From Deltaproteobacteria bacterium (GTDB lineage Bacteria > Myxococcota > SpSt-1050): a stretch of DNA of 45,904 nucleotides. Below the pieces are notes generated by a model. The model searched no databases. It saw only the letters and a list, made by a program, of their open reading frames with translations, and was not told where the DNA came from. The stretch covers positions 1 through 45,904 of the forward strand of contig JAOAFA010000017.1 in the NCBI GenBank assembly GCA_026416535.1, given 5' to 3'. Position 1 is the first letter of the stretch. Every line of letters starts with the position of its first letter. Of this stretch, positions 27,909-36,505 are shown in pieces. Position numbers and translations under genes: made by a program.

Positions 27909-28281
27909 CTTTATTGTCTCCTTAAAAAGAGGCATAATTTTATATTACCATTTGAGTAATAAGTAAACAAAAAACATGTTGTGCACCAAGTTAGTCTCTT
28001 ACTACGTGGCTATAACATTAAAAAACCTCCCCATCTATTGTGAATGAAATCTACTGGCATATACCCAAATACTAAACTCTCATCAGAGAGGAAAAGATAA
28101 GGGCGTAAGATAATTAACCCGTATTGAATCAGCAGCTAACCACATGCCATTGTTAATAGACTACAAGGCTCTCACTAAAAAGATAATGTATAACACTAAG
28201 TGTTTGTCAAGTTACAAAATTTGTTTGCTCAAATTTAGGCGATATGTTAAAAAGTTCTCGTCTTTCAAAGGAGGAACTTTG
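27909..28281. other. Divergent intergenic region between purF and gcvPB
   Basis: These 373 A+T-rich bp contain the purF promoter candidate near 27942-27970. I looked for a glycine riboswitch ahead of gcvPB and saw no match to its conserved core. No gene is seen. Confidence 0.55.
27942..27970 (-). promoter_or_regulatory. Candidate promoter of purF
   Basis: On the minus strand, TTGTTT (27970-27965), a 17-bp spacer and TAATAT (27947-27942) precede the purF start. An overlapping TTTACT-N17-TATAAA reading is also possible. Confidence 0.5.
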
Positions 28282-29742
28282 ATGAGACTTAGAAGAGTTG
28301 GTGTTTCCACAAACGAACCGCTTCTCTTTGAAATTGAGCATTGTCTGGACAAAAAGGGCGTAGACACTGAAGGTGTAAAAATAGACAAAAAGTATTTACG
28401 AACAGATGAACCACATATCCCTGAATTAGATGAAGTAAGTGTTGTAAGACACTATACTCGTCTATCCCAATGGAACTATGGTGTAGATACTGGTATGTAT
28501 CCGTTGGGTAGTTGCACCATGAAATACAATCCAAAATTTAATGAATATGCTGCAAGATTGAATGGTTTTTCCTCTATCCATCCATACACGCCCGAAGATT
28601 TAATGCAAGGTGTTCTTAGAATAATCTATGAAATGGAGAGATACCTTTCTGAGATAGGTGGTTTTGAGAGAGTAACGCTAATTCCATCAGCAGGAGCACA
28701 TGGAGAATACACGGGGCTCATGATGGTAAGGAAATACCATTTAGACAAAGGGAACCCTCGAAAAAAGGTATTAATTCCTGATACTGCACATGGAACTAAT
28801 CCAGCCTCTTGTACCTTGAATGGCTATGAGGTTGTTCAAGTCAAATCTTCATCAGCTGGATATCTTACAAAAGAGGAATTACTAAAACACATAGACGAAG
28901 ATGTAGCTGCATTAATGGTAACTAATCCTAATACACTCGGGATTTTTGAAAAAGAGATTGCAGAGATTGCAGAGATATTACACTCGAAAGACGCCCTCCT
29001 TTACTGTGATGGTGCCAATATGAATTCACTTATAGGAATAGCCAAGCCAGGCGATATGGGTGTAGATGTCCTCCAATACAATCTCCATAAATCTTTTTCC
29101 ACTCCTCACGGTGGCGGTGGGCCTGGTTCAGGACCAGTAGGTGTTTCGAGAAGACTTGTTGACTATCTACCTGTGCCATTAGTTGAAAAAATCGGAAATA
29201 AATATGTACTCGTGTATGATAAACCCAAGAGCGTTGGTCAGGTAAAGGCATTTTATGGGAATTTTGGGATTATAGTTAGAGCCTATTCTTACATTAGAGC
29301 CATGGGTGCAGAGGGGTTAAAAAAGGCAACTGAATACGCTGTTCTGAATTCGAATTACATAAGGAAGAGGCTTTCAAATTACTACCATCTTCCATATGAG
29401 ACTCCTTCAATGCACGAGTGCGTATTTACGGACAAGAAGCAAAACGAAAAAGGCATAACTACTATGGATATTGCAAAGAGATTAATAGACTACGGATTTC
29501 ATCCCCCAACTATTTACTTTCCTCTCGTAGTTCATGGGGCTATCATGATTGAACCAACAGAATCAGAGAGCAAAGATTCGTTGGACAGATTTATTGATGC
29601 AATGATAGCTATTGCCAGAGAATCTGAAGAAAATCCCGATATTGTAAAGAATACTCCTACACTCTCTCCGATACTAAGAGCTGATGAGGTAAAAGCGGCA
29701 AAGGAATTGAAACTAAAATATGAAAAAAATAGGTGTCTCTAA
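28282..29742 (+). CDS. gcvPB: Glycine dehydrogenase (decarboxylating) subunit 2, GcvPB
   Basis: This 486-residue protein is the PLP-bearing half of two-subunit P-protein of the glycine cleavage system, which decarboxylates glycine and passes the aminomethyl group to GcvH. Family motifs are PLGSCTMKYNPK, GAHGEYTGLMMVRKYH, HGTNPAS, and the PLP-binding Lys270 in LHKSFSTPHGGGGPG. I place the start at ATG 28282 with GGAGG 7 nt upstream; an open frame to 28144 lacks one. No gcvPA, gcvT, gcvH or lpd lies in this window, although gcvPA normally directly precedes gcvPB. The permease start overlaps its stop. Confidence 0.93.
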   Translation: MRLRRVGVSTNEPLLFEIEHCLDKKGVDTEGVKIDKKYLRTDEPHIPELDEVSVVRHYTRLSQWNYGVDTGMYPLGSCTMKYNPKFNEYAARLNGFSSIHPYTPEDLMQGVLRIIYEMERYLSEIGGFERVTLIPSAGAHGEYTGLMMVRKYHLDKGNPRKKVLIPDTAHGTNPASCTLNGYEVVQVKSSSAGYLTKEELLKHIDEDVAALMVTNPNTLGIFEKEIAEIAEILHSKDALLYCDGANMNSLIGIAKPGDMGVDVLQYNLHKSFSTPHGGGGPGSGPVGVSRRLVDYLPVPLVEKIGNKYVLVYDKPKSVGQVKAFYGNFGIIVRAYSYIRAMGAEGLKKATEYAVLNSNYIRKRLSNYYHLPYETPSMHECVFTDKKQNEKGITTMDIAKRLIDYGFHPPTIYFPLVVHGAIMIEPTESESKDSLDRFIDAMIAIARESEENPDIVKNTPTLSPILRADEVKAAKELKLKYEKNRCL

Positions 29743-31373
29743 TGTCTTTTATAAAAGATGTCTTCTATAGAAAGCCTATTGACAAGATTATATCCGAATC
29801 GGAAAATTCAGAAAGGTCACTTAAAAGAGTCCTTAATGCCTCGGACCTCATCCTCTTAGGCATAGGGGCGATAGTAGGAGCTGGCATCTTTGCCACTGTT
29901 GGGACAGCAGCTGTGGGAGACATAGTAAGGCCCGGTGCCGGTCCGGCGCTTATCATCTCATTTATTTTGACTGCAATTGCCTGTGGATTTGCAGCACTAT
30001 GCTATGCAGAACTTGCATCCATGGTGCCAATATCAGGATCTGCTTATACCTATGCATATGCTACATTGGGACAAGTAGTGGCATGGATCATAGGTTGGGA
30101 CCTAATTATCGAGTATGCAGTTGGGAACGTAGCTGTTGCCATCTCTTGGTCTGGTTATTTTAAGGAATTAATGTCAGGATTGGGTGTTAAAATTCCAGAA
30201 TGGCTAACCACTGATTATAGGAGTGCCTTTTCAGGTAGTAGAATCTATGAAGCTGCATCTTTGCTCGCAGGAGGAAACAGCATGGAAGAGGTAAAAACGC
30301 TGTATCCAAAGGCAGCAGAGTACATAAGTGAACAACTCTCATCAGGTCAGACATTAGACTTTATACTCAGTTCTTTCCAACATGCACGCAATGCTGTTAT
30401 AGATTCTCCCAGGATATTCTCACTCCCAATAATATTTAATTTGCCAGCCGTAATGATTGTGCTTTTAATAACGGTGATACTCGTCATCGGAATAAAGGAG
30501 TCTTCATATTTTAATGCGGTAATGGTCGGTGTTAAACTACTTGTCCTTGGACTGTTTATCGTAGTCGGACTCTTTTATGTAAGACCTGAAAACTGGACGC
30601 CATTTGCCCCAAATGGATGGGCTGGTATTCATGCAGGCGCTGCCATCGTTTTCTTCGCATACATAGGCTTTGATGCTGTCTCAACAGCTGCAGAGGAGAC
30701 AGTAAACCCCGCCCGCAATCTCCCGATTGGGATAATTGGATCCCTTATAATATGCACAATCATATATATTCTGGTTGCGGCTGTGTTGACAGGAATGGTC
30801 CCGCTTTCCGTATTCACACAGTCTAACAAAGCCGAACCACTGACAGTAGCGATGAATTATCATAGACTAAACTGGATTGCAGGTATAATATCATTTGGCT
30901 CAATTGTGGCTCATACAGCTGTCCTTCTTGTCTTTCAGCTTGGCCAACCAAGGATATTTTTCTCAATGGCGCGCGACGGATTGCTCCCGCGCTCCTTTGC
31001 AAAGGTTCACAAGAGATTCAGAACTCCGTATGTCACAACAATATTAACTGGGGTTTTTGTGGCCTTCTTTTCCGCATTTACAAATATTGATGAAATGGTT
31101 GACTTGACGAATATAGGAACGCTTTTTGCCTTTATTATTGTATGCCTTGGGGTCATTATATTAAGGATAAAAGAGCCCAACAGACAAGGCGGATTTAAAA
31201 CTCCTTTCTTCCCCCTTATTCCAATACTCGGAATTCTAAGTTGTATATACCTTATGCTAGGATTACCCAAAATAACATACATCAGATTTGCTATATGGTT
31301 ACTCATCGGGTTACTAATCTATGTCATATACGGCTATAGGAACGTCAAGTTAATCACAAGGGAGGAAAAATGA
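29742..31373 (+). CDS. APC-family amino acid permease (cationic amino acid transporter type)
   Basis: This 543-residue integral membrane protein has about 12 to 14 membrane spans. The N-terminus shows the APC consensus LIGIGAIVGAGIFATVG-like segment (LILLGIGAIVGAGIF) and SGSAYTYAYATLGQ. Later FFAYIGFDAVSTAAEE and GAAIVFFAYIG fit the CAT subgroup of the APC superfamily. There is a 90-residue soluble-looking loop near 170-230. Amino acid uptake is the likely role; the substrate is unknown. I place the start at ATG 29742, overlapping the gcvPB stop by 1 nt (TAATG), in preference to the GTG at 29733. It overlaps panB by 4 nt. Confidence 0.9.
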   Translation: MSFIKDVFYRKPIDKIISESENSERSLKRVLNASDLILLGIGAIVGAGIFATVGTAAVGDIVRPGAGPALIISFILTAIACGFAALCYAELASMVPISGSAYTYAYATLGQVVAWIIGWDLIIEYAVGNVAVAISWSGYFKELMSGLGVKIPEWLTTDYRSAFSGSRIYEAASLLAGGNSMEEVKTLYPKAAEYISEQLSSGQTLDFILSSFQHARNAVIDSPRIFSLPIIFNLPAVMIVLLITVILVIGIKESSYFNAVMVGVKLLVLGLFIVVGLFYVRPENWTPFAPNGWAGIHAGAAIVFFAYIGFDAVSTAAEETVNPARNLPIGIIGSLIICTIIYILVAAVLTGMVPLSVFTQSNKAEPLTVAMNYHRLNWIAGIISFGSIVAHTAVLLVFQLGQPRIFFSMARDGLLPRSFAKVHKRFRTPYVTTILTGVFVAFFSAFTNIDEMVDLTNIGTLFAFIIVCLGVIILRIKEPNRQGGFKTPFFPLIPILGILSCIYLMLGLPKITYIRFAIWLLIGLLIYVIYGYRNVKLITREEK

Positions 31374-32209
31374 GAAAAAAGATAACAATCAGTCACCTGA
31401 TGGAGATGAAAAGAACAGGAGAAAAAATAGCTATGCTTACAGCTTATGATTATCCAATAGCCAAGCTCATTGATGAGGCTGGGATAGAAACTATACTTGT
31501 TGGGGACTCTGTATCTAATGTAGTATTAGGATACCCGGATACACGCCCTGTGACAATGGATGAGATGATCTACCACACTAAGATAGTGACACGCGCAGTA
31601 AAAAGTGCCTTTGTAATCGGAGACATGCCTTTTATGAGTTATCAAATAAGCGTAGAAGAAGCTATAAAAAACGCCGCAAGATTTATAAAAGAGGGGATGG
31701 CAGATGCCGTAAAGTTAGAGGGCACCTTTTTTGAGACAATAGAAAGGATGACTAACGCAGGGATACCCGTTGTGGGTCATCTCGGTCTAACACCACAGAG
31801 CGCTTCACTTCAGGGCGGATATGTGGTTCAGGGCAAATCTTACGAGAAAGCAAAGGAGATCATAAAAAATGCTGAAAACATAGAGAGGGCCGGTGCAATT
31901 ATGCTTGTTCTTGAGATGGTTCCAAAAGAGGTTGCCTCTATAATATCACATAGACTAAAGATTCCAGTAATTGGAATTGGTGCAGGACCTGATTGTGATG
32001 GACAGGTACTCGTAATCCATGATATGCTCGGATTAGGGGGAAACTTCAAGTTCCTGAAAAGATATTCAAACTTAGATACAATAATAAAAAACTCAGTAGA
32101 GGAGTACATAAGCGATGTTAAAAATAAAAAATTCCCAACAGAGGAACATACATTTTCGATGCCAGAAAATGAACTAAAGAAACTTATAAAAAACTATAGA
32201 AAAAAATAA
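31370..32209 (+). CDS. panB: 3-methyl-2-oxobutanoate hydroxymethyltransferase
   Basis: This 279-residue PanB transfers a hydroxymethyl group from 5,10-methylene-THF to ketoisovalerate, making ketopantoate for CoA biosynthesis. Motifs include LTAYDYPIAKLIDEAGI, VGDSVSNVVLGYPDT, GDMPFMSYQ, VKLEG, GHLGLTPQS, and IGIGAGPDCDGQVLV. Length is standard (about 264-280). GGAGG lies before ATG 31370, which overlaps the permease TGA (ATGA). panC and panD are not nearby. The pairing with gcvPB, a source of methylene-THF, suggests a shared C1 pool. Confidence 0.95.
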   Translation: MRKKITISHLMEMKRTGEKIAMLTAYDYPIAKLIDEAGIETILVGDSVSNVVLGYPDTRPVTMDEMIYHTKIVTRAVKSAFVIGDMPFMSYQISVEEAIKNAARFIKEGMADAVKLEGTFFETIERMTNAGIPVVGHLGLTPQSASLQGGYVVQGKSYEKAKEIIKNAENIERAGAIMLVLEMVPKEVASIISHRLKIPVIGIGAGPDCDGQVLVIHDMLGLGGNFKFLKRYSNLDTIIKNSVEEYISDVKNKKFPTEEHTFSMPENELKKLIKNYRKK

Positions 32210-32215
32210 ACTGTT

Positions 32216-32244
32216 TTGACTCGGGCTGATGTTTAAGATATAAT
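32216..32244 (+). promoter_or_regulatory. Consensus promoter giving a likely leaderless mRNA
   Basis: TTGACT (32216-32221), a 17-bp spacer and a perfect TATAAT (32239-32244) lie just past panB. Only 8 nt separate the -10 from the ATG at 32253, so transcription would start at or within a base or two of the start codon. No Shine-Dalgarno sequence exists. Confidence 0.75.
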
Positions 32245-32252
32245 TTTATAAT

Positions 32253-33443
32253 ATGAAAATTCATGGAATTAAAACTATAATTTCATTTATACCAATGCTC
32301 ACCCTCTTTCATTGTTCTCCGGAATCATCCCCTTGTAAATTTGACACAGATTGCAAAGGAGACAAGGTCTGCAGAAATGGGAGTTGTGTTGGGCTCTATG
32401 AGAACATAGATATTGTTATACTCACAGATATTAGCCATGATACTGATATTCATAAAGATGCTGCAGATGAATTACAAAAAGAGGACATTCAACTATTTGC
32501 CGACTATGAAACAACCACTGATGAAATAGACTTTGATATTTGCCAACCAGAATGCGAAGACGAAGGCAAGCGAGTGTGTAATGAAGATGGATATTTAGAA
32601 TGTATCAATACAAGCAGAGACAGGATATGTTTAAAAAATGTATTTCATCCATGTAACCCAGGAGATGAATGTAGGAATGGACAGTGTGGAAAAGACGAGT
32701 GTGTCAGAGGTGATAAACTATGCGTGGATTCCAAAACATACAAAATTTGTGAAGAAGATACCCACGGATTTCTTAGGTATATAACTAAACAGTGTGATAT
32801 TGGTTTTAGTTGTAATAGGAGCCTCTGCTGTCCAAATGATATGGTTGAAATAGAGGGATTCTGTATTGATAAATATGAGGCAGCAGTCTCCCTCAAACCA
32901 GACTGTTCCACTGACATCTTGGGGCAATATGGTGACAATTACCCTGATAGCTTCCCTGACAATGTAGACATCAATACCAATCCCCCTTCAGAAAAGCTAT
33001 TTACCTGTTCAATAGAAGGAATATTACCATCAAGATTTATCACATACAACCAAGCAAAAACCGTATGTCTTCTATCTGGTAAAAGACTCTGTACAAAAGA
33101 GGAGTACATAATTGCATGTACAGGTAATAACCCGAAGTATAAGTATCCTTATGGGGAGAGTTATAATAATGATATGTGTAATGACTTCTACCAAAGAAGA
33201 AAAGATGTCACTGTAACTGGCTCATATATTAAGTGCAAGTCAACTTATGGCGTATTCGACATGTCAGGTAATGTCGAAGAATGGATTGAATCAAATTCTG
33301 ATGATAAAAACGTTTTCTACACAATAGGTGGATATGCCGGTTGTAACACCCTTTTCCCAAACGGGTGCTCTGAATGTTCAAAAACAGTGGAGAGGAGTAA
33401 TCTTACTTCAAATAAATATGTAGGATTTAGGTGCTGCAAATAA
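32253..33443 (+). CDS. Lipoprotein with Cys-rich region and FGE/SUMF1-like domain
   Basis: This is a 396-residue lipoprotein. The signal ends at the lipobox MLTLFHC (Cys21). A Cys-rich start (CKFDTDCKGDKVCRNGSC), an Asp-rich tether (about 50-95, DIVILTDISHDTDIHKDAAD and beyond) and a second Cys-rich region (CQPECEDEGKRVCN, CNPGDECRNGQC) follow. The C-terminal part (about 205-396) is FGE/SUMF1-like: MVEIEGFCIDKYEA, GKRLCTKEEYIIAC, YPYGESYNNDMCN, VFDMSGNVEEWIES, and GFRCC at the end. The known catalytic CxxxxCR-type stretch of formylglycine generation is not seen, so a binding role is more likely than catalysis. It converges with the FHA gene at 1 nt distance. Confidence 0.8.
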   Translation: MKIHGIKTIISFIPMLTLFHCSPESSPCKFDTDCKGDKVCRNGSCVGLYENIDIVILTDISHDTDIHKDAADELQKEDIQLFADYETTTDEIDFDICQPECEDEGKRVCNEDGYLECINTSRDRICLKNVFHPCNPGDECRNGQCGKDECVRGDKLCVDSKTYKICEEDTHGFLRYITKQCDIGFSCNRSLCCPNDMVEIEGFCIDKYEAAVSLKPDCSTDILGQYGDNYPDSFPDNVDINTNPPSEKLFTCSIEGILPSRFITYNQAKTVCLLSGKRLCTKEEYIIACTGNNPKYKYPYGESYNNDMCNDFYQRRKDVTVTGSYIKCKSTYGVFDMSGNVEEWIESNSDDKNVFYTIGGYAGCNTLFPNGCSECSKTVERSNLTSNKYVGFRCCK

Positions 33444-33444
33444 T

Positions 33445-35406
33445 TTATTGACCTTTGCTTTTATAATACTGCTCAAGAATCTGTCTTACCTGATTTGCAT
33501 CAGGGGCATCTGGCTGGAGTTTGAGATATGTTTCATATTCCTTGGCCGCCTTATCTACTTGTCCTATCTTGGTGTACGCAACCCCCAACGAGCGATGTGC
33601 AGCGGCTAAATTAGGTTTCAATTTAATGGCCTTTTGATAATTGGCTATGGCCTCTGCAATCCTATTTTTCATAAGGAGTTTATTCCCCTCAGCCGTATAA
33701 TCTTCAGCCGTGGGCTCAGATGATGAAGGAGGCTGTTCTTGTGGCTCCTCTTTTTGCTTTTGTTTTTGTGGAGTCAATTTCTCAGCTATGGCCGCCTTCT
33801 GCTTTTGAGAACTTGAGGATTCTTCCCTTTCTTCAACTTTGACTGATTCCCTCTTTTCCTCTTTAATAACTTCCTTTACACTTTGAGGTCCTTTCTGCTG
33901 CATAGCAATCTGCTGATCCACTTCTTTTGTTTCTCCTGTAAGTTTTGCCTTTTCCCTTAACGCTACCTCATTACCAGGATCAAGCTCAAGCACCAAATTG
34001 AATTCAGAAATAGCTAAGTTCTTTTTTTTCTCTTTTGCAAAAGCCATCCCCTGCTTTAAGTGATAATCTATGTAGTTAGCCTTAAGGGACGACATCTCCT
34101 TTATCGCCAATTTGTAGTAATAACTATCTTTATCTATTGAATTCAATCTTCTCCATGCATCATCCCAATTCTTGAGCGATAATGATGCCATGGCCTTATC
34201 ATAATTCTCCTTCGTTTTCTCCTCCATTGTTACCTTGCTTAAAAGCCTTTTAATCTCCTCGTCATTGGGATATTGACCAGCAAGGACTGACAACTGATTT
34301 TTAGCCTCTCCCCAATTCGCAGACAACATATGTCTCTGAACTTCTTCAAGCCCCTTTTGATAGGCGCTACTTTTGTTAGCTAAATTATCTCTTGGAACAC
34401 CTCTTGTAAAAAGAAATATGAACGCAACCACCACAACAGCTGCAATAGATATACCCACGGCAATAAGAGCTATAGGCTTTTTTGTTAGTTTTACAGGCTC
34501 TGTCTTTGCAAACTCATCATAAACAGCTTCTCTCTTTTCTACTTTCCCTTTCGGTTTCTTTGGGAGCCTAACAACGGCAGTCTCCTGGTAAACCTGCGAA
34601 GATTTTTCATCGATGAATTTCAACTTTAGATGCCCTAATTCTATGATATCTCCATTCTTCAACTCAGTCTTAGCATACTGCTCCCCATTGACAAGAACCC
34701 CATTGGCACTCTTCATATCTAAGATTTTAAAAACATTGTTCTCATAGATTATCTGTGCATGTTCTCTTGATATAGACTTGTGATCTAGAACAATATCATT
34801 CTCCTCTGTTCTCCCTATTTTCATTACAGTTTTATTTAATACAAATTCTTGAGAAGGTAGATGACCTGAAAAGAGCACGAGTCTCGCCGTGCTATTTGGA
34901 ATCACCTGAGCCTGTTGTTGAACAGCAAATTGTATATTAGGGGGTCTGACTACAGCAGTTGTTTCATAATAAGGCTCCAGTACCTTCTTTACAGGGGTAA
35001 TCTCTTCAACCTTATCTGATTGAGGTTGCTCTACTGGTGTGGGCGCATATTGGAATGTCGTCTCCAATTTCCTCTGGACAGATGGAGGGAGTTCCTGTGT
35101 TATTTCGTCTCTATCTTGCTCAAATTTTAAGATTATCTTATAATCACCAATGTGAATTATATCACCGTCTTTAATGAAAGAACGGCCATGTATTCGGTCC
35201 CCATTAATCTTAACACCGTTATAACTATCCAAATCCTCAATGTAGATACCTTGGCTATCTTTAACTATCTTGGCATGATACCTCGAGACATTTCTCTCCG
35301 TTAATCTAATTACATTACCCTCTTTTCTACCAATAGTGATCTCAGGCCACTTTAATGGAACCTGAGTTATTCTACCTTCATCATCTTCAATAATTATTTT
35401 ATACAT
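33445..35406 (-). CDS. Double-FHA, single-membrane-helix, TPR protein
   Basis: This is a 653-residue protein. FHA domain 1 (about 1-98) has TIGRKEGNVIRL, SRYHAKI and NGVKING; FHA domain 2 (about 175-268) has IGRTEENDIVL, SREHAQI and NGVLVNG. A basic linker, one membrane helix (about 310-333) and periplasmic TPR repeats (about 350-490, 570-640) follow, separated by a Gln/Glu/Lys-rich low-complexity linker (about 500-570). FHA domains bind phospho-Thr peptides. Thr-containing segments TTAVVRPP (about 147) and TAVVRLPK (about 275) flank the second FHA domain and could be phosphorylation targets. The ribosome binding site is weak. Such proteins are common in myxobacteria with Ser/Thr kinase signalling; no kinase gene is nearby. 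Confidence 0.87.
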   Translation of the reverse strand: MYKIIIEDDEGRITQVPLKWPEITIGRKEGNVIRLTERNVSRYHAKIVKDSQGIYIEDLDSYNGVKINGDRIHGRSFIKDGDIIHIGDYKIILKFEQDRDEITQELPPSVQRKLETTFQYAPTPVEQPQSDKVEEITPVKKVLEPYYETTAVVRPPNIQFAVQQQAQVIPNSTARLVLFSGHLPSQEFVLNKTVMKIGRTEENDIVLDHKSISREHAQIIYENNVFKILDMKSANGVLVNGEQYAKTELKNGDIIELGHLKLKFIDEKSSQVYQETAVVRLPKKPKGKVEKREAVYDEFAKTEPVKLTKKPIALIAVGISIAAVVVVAFIFLFTRGVPRDNLANKSSAYQKGLEEVQRHMLSANWGEAKNQLSVLAGQYPNDEEIKRLLSKVTMEEKTKENYDKAMASLSLKNWDDAWRRLNSIDKDSYYYKLAIKEMSSLKANYIDYHLKQGMAFAKEKKKNLAISEFNLVLELDPGNEVALREKAKLTGETKEVDQQIAMQQKGPQSVKEVIKEEKRESVKVEEREESSSSQKQKAAIAEKLTPQKQKQKEEPQEQPPSSSEPTAEDYTAEGNKLLMKNRIAEAIANYQKAIKLKPNLAAAHRSLGVAYTKIGQVDKAAKEYETYLKLQPDAPDANQVRQILEQYYKSKGQ

Positions 35407-35447
35407 CTTAGCCAGTTCATCTCAATACTTAATATATACTAATACCA

Positions 35448-35475
35448 TAAAAAAAAGCCATCTTCAAGATAGAGT
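35448..35475 (-). terminator. Candidate intrinsic terminator of the outer-membrane barrel gene
   Basis: On the minus strand, a stem CTATC/GATGG with loop TTGAA is followed by C and eight T. It lies between the barrel gene stop (35493) and the FHA gene start. The stem is short (5 bp), so efficiency is uncertain. Confidence 0.45.
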
Positions 35476-35492
35476 GATAGTCACCCAAATTA

Positions 35493-36350
35493 TTAATATA
35501 AATAGGATACATTAAAACTAAGCATGTTAAACAAATAGGTATTATATCCTGCTACTGTATAACCATACCTAAATTCTAGGTTAAGATTTTTGATTGGTGA
35601 ATAACCCACCCTCGGAATTATGTTAATTGACCCTGAATCTTGTGGAATTGTCTCAAAGGGGTTAGTGTTATCATCCATTGAAAGAGGTAGACTTATACCG
35701 ACTCCTATTCCGGCATAGAGAACCTCCATTACCTTATATGCGTAGTTTAGTTCCAGCAGATACTGGTTTTCCGGTCTCTCATCATAAAAAGCAAAACCAG
35801 TGCTACCAAAAACCAAGTGCGAATTAAACTCCTTTTCGAATAAGTATCTAAATCTTAAAAAGAACCTGCCATCACCAATATTATATGGTTCTGGATCATA
35901 CTTATTTGATGTAGGTATAAAGATAGATGCAGCCACTGAATGTCTGAAGAAGTACTCCTTCACTATAAGCCTAAATCCTACCTCAAAATCCAAAAGCCTC
36001 GTCTTCTCTATAGGACTCCTCAGAAAGGGTTCATCAATATAGTACTTAGTCATTTGGTCTTCTTTGGAAGCGACTTTTCTATTAGCATGCCAAACTCTAA
36101 ATCCAAAATCAAAATTTAATTTTTCTAGCAACCCATATGTCAACCCCAGGCAGTAGAAACTCTCATTGTACTCTCTTTCAAGACCAGCAGGCATTGCCTC
36201 AGAACTCCCATTATAATAGGTTTTAGTCGGTAAATTAAAATCCATGGAAAAATATGAATATAATTCTTTGTGATTTACCTTTACAGGTTCTTTAGCAAAT
36301 ACAAGTAAGCTAACCGACATCAAAGAGATAAAGAAAACAAACCTTTTCAT
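35493..36350 (-). CDS. Outer-membrane beta-barrel-like protein
   Basis: This is a 285-residue exported protein. A signal peptide (about 1-19, ending VFAKE) is followed by an alternating hydrophobic/polar pattern with many aromatics and a terminal Tyr (SYLY), typical of an outer-membrane barrel of about 12 strands. Loops are Pro/Asn/Gly-rich (PTSNKYDPEPYN). No family is recognised; it could be a porin-like or phenol-uptake-type channel. The ribosome binding site is AGGAGG, and the gene has its own promoter-like sequence. Confidence 0.7.
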   Translation of the reverse strand: MKRFVFFISLMSVSLLVFAKEPVKVNHKELYSYFSMDFNLPTKTYYNGSSEAMPAGLEREYNESFYCLGLTYGLLEKLNFDFGFRVWHANRKVASKEDQMTKYYIDEPFLRSPIEKTRLLDFEVGFRLIVKEYFFRHSVAASIFIPTSNKYDPEPYNIGDGRFFLRFRYLFEKEFNSHLVFGSTGFAFYDERPENQYLLELNYAYKVMEVLYAGIGVGISLPLSMDDNTNPFETIPQDSGSINIIPRVGYSPIKNLNLEFRYGYTVAGYNTYLFNMLSFNVSYLY

Positions 36351-36381
36351 AAGTTCCTCCTATAGTTAAATAGATATTTTC

Positions 36382-36409
36382 ATATTACACAAAACTTAAT
36401 CATTGGCAA
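36382..36409 (-). promoter_or_regulatory. Candidate promoter of the outer-membrane barrel gene
   Basis: On the minus strand, TTGCCA (36409-36404), a 16-bp spacer and TAATAT (36387-36382) lie about 32 bp before the ATG at 36350. Confidence 0.45.
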
Positions 36410-36505
36410 TAAAATAAAACTACAGACTTTTGATGTATGATTACAAATTCACAGGCAACAACCAACAAATATACAAAAAACCAAAAGTCCCTGACATTGA
36501 TATTG

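Noticed and set aside
28021-28281. Possible glycine riboswitch ahead of gcvPB
   Set aside because: I looked for the conserved tandem aptamer cores and saw none; the gap is A+T-rich and unstructured by eye.
28144-28281. N-terminal extension of GcvPB
   Set aside because: No ribosome binding site at 28144; a GGAGG precedes ATG 28282, and the sequence after it matches the family start.
32253-33443. Active formylglycine-generating enzyme
   Set aside because: The FGE-like domain is present but the catalytic Cys arrangement is not seen, so only a domain-level call is made.
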